DNA from: Aphanomyces cochlioides
Lineage: Eukaryota > Oomycota > Saprolegniomycetes > Saprolegniales > Verrucalvaceae
DNA: 64,000 nt
Direction of reading: 5' to 3'
Assembly: GCA_019828595.1 (NCBI GenBank)
Contig: JAHQRK010000005.1
Span: 3,286,001 to 3,350,000 of the forward strand
Part shown: positions 63,719 to 64,000 of the stretch, piece after piece
Layout of the letters: the number at the start of each line of letters is the position of its first letter
How positions within the stretch are numbered: position 1 is the stretch's first letter
Position numbers and translations under genes: made by a program
Notes under the pieces: model-generated
The model's database searches: none
The model's input: the letters and a program-made list of their open reading frames with translations, nothing else
What the model was told of the DNA's origin: nothing

Positions 63719-64000
63719 TCACGAAGATTGCGAGTGAAAGATCTTTAGCAATGGATGGGAAAAGTTGGCGTGCCCTTTCAAGAGTTCACAGACTTCACAA
63801 AGACGGACATTGGGGCAGAACGTGCATTGGTACAAGATGCCCACGGCCGGACGACAGCATTCCAAACAGAAGACATTGTGGTGGGTCAACGTCGACTGGT
63901 TGTGCGTCACGTAGTTGGATTTGCTGTACGAACTGTGTTTGAGGCGGAGAAATGGATGGTCTTGAGGGTGGAGCGGTGGCAACTTGGGTGGTTTCTCTTC
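63719..64000 (-). CDS. Family 'X' member X4, 3' end (runs out of the window)
   Basis: Open from beyond the window edge to the stop at 63719. It encodes the ZZ-type end also seen in X2: EEKPPKLPPLHPQDHPFLRL, then CLECCRPAVGILYQCTFC, LCEVCELLKGHANFSHPLLK and a final HSQSS. The finger is uninterrupted, so at least one family copy keeps an intact second ZZ module. The 5' part is outside this window. Confidence 0.75.
   Translation of the reverse strand, partial: EEKPPKLPPLHPQDHPFLRLKHSSYSKSNYVTHNQSTLTHHNVFCLECCRPAVGILYQCTFCPNVRLCEVCELLKGHANFSHPLLKIFHSQSS

Noticed and set aside
1..64000. tRNA or rRNA genes
   Set aside because: None recognised by eye on either strand.

Overview
This window looks like nuclear DNA from a compact eukaryotic genome. 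Nearly every host gene has GT..AG introns of only 38-50 nt (one of 78 nt). Neighbouring genes are divergent with start codons 38-49 bp apart, or convergent with stop codons 13-30 bp apart. The gene set includes BRF1, NDUFA13, ICMT, RED/IK and SerRS genes, a START-like plus FYVE-like protein, a mucin-like surface protein, Ty3/gypsy and piggyBac elements. My best guess is an oomycete, probably Saprolegniales (Aphanomyces-like). That is inference: no ribosomal marker is present.

Region by region. (1) 1-10.3 kb is dense housekeeping sequence: nuclear PrxQ-type peroxiredoxin (-), BRF1 of TFIIIB (+), NDUFA13/GRIM-19 (-), a FAM177-like protein (-) divergent from ICMT (+), a secreted Thr/Pro/Asn-rich membrane protein (+), a mitochondrial Sel1-repeat protein (-) divergent from RBM42 (+), and a coiled-coil hypothetical (-). 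(2) 10.3-25.3 kb is one giant inverted repeat. Two 5,596-bp arms each carry the 3' part of a broken nitric oxide synthase (NOS) gene plus an LTR and pol. Between them lie the broken 5' part of that NOS gene and the 5' half of a full Ty3/gypsy element (16542-23135) that split it. (3) 25.4-41 kb holds a MYND-finger protein with a C-terminal CaaX box, seryl-tRNA synthetase, an almost identical inverted kinesin pair plus a diverged third kinesin, a START/FYVE-like protein, a JmjC oxygenase, RED/IK and a frameshifted GST. (4) 42.4-56.8 kb contains a MITE, then NOS-1 (+), three members of an unrecognised gene family (X1 -, X2 +, X3 -), and NOS-2 (-), so the X genes are bracketed by inverted NOS genes. 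(5) 56.8-64 kb is repeat-rich: an apparently intact piggyBac transposase, two foldback/TIR elements, a relic of the X family and the 3' end of a fourth X gene leaving the window.

The most striking points are these. Two complete NOS genes of animal-type domain order have no recognisable calmodulin-binding linker. NOS, kinesin and broken-NOS sequences each occur as inverted pairs whose near-identity stops at or near CDS boundaries, or abruptly inside the gene; this suggests repeated gene conversion between inverted paralogues, although an assembly artefact must be excluded. X1 carries an in-frame array of about 18 YSPTSPA heptads resembling the RNA polymerase II CTD, which its paralogues lack, and the ZZ zinc fingers of the X family are lost or interrupted in X1, X2 and X3.

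Limits: exon boundaries were read by eye from splice signals and homology remembered from the families. No database search was possible.
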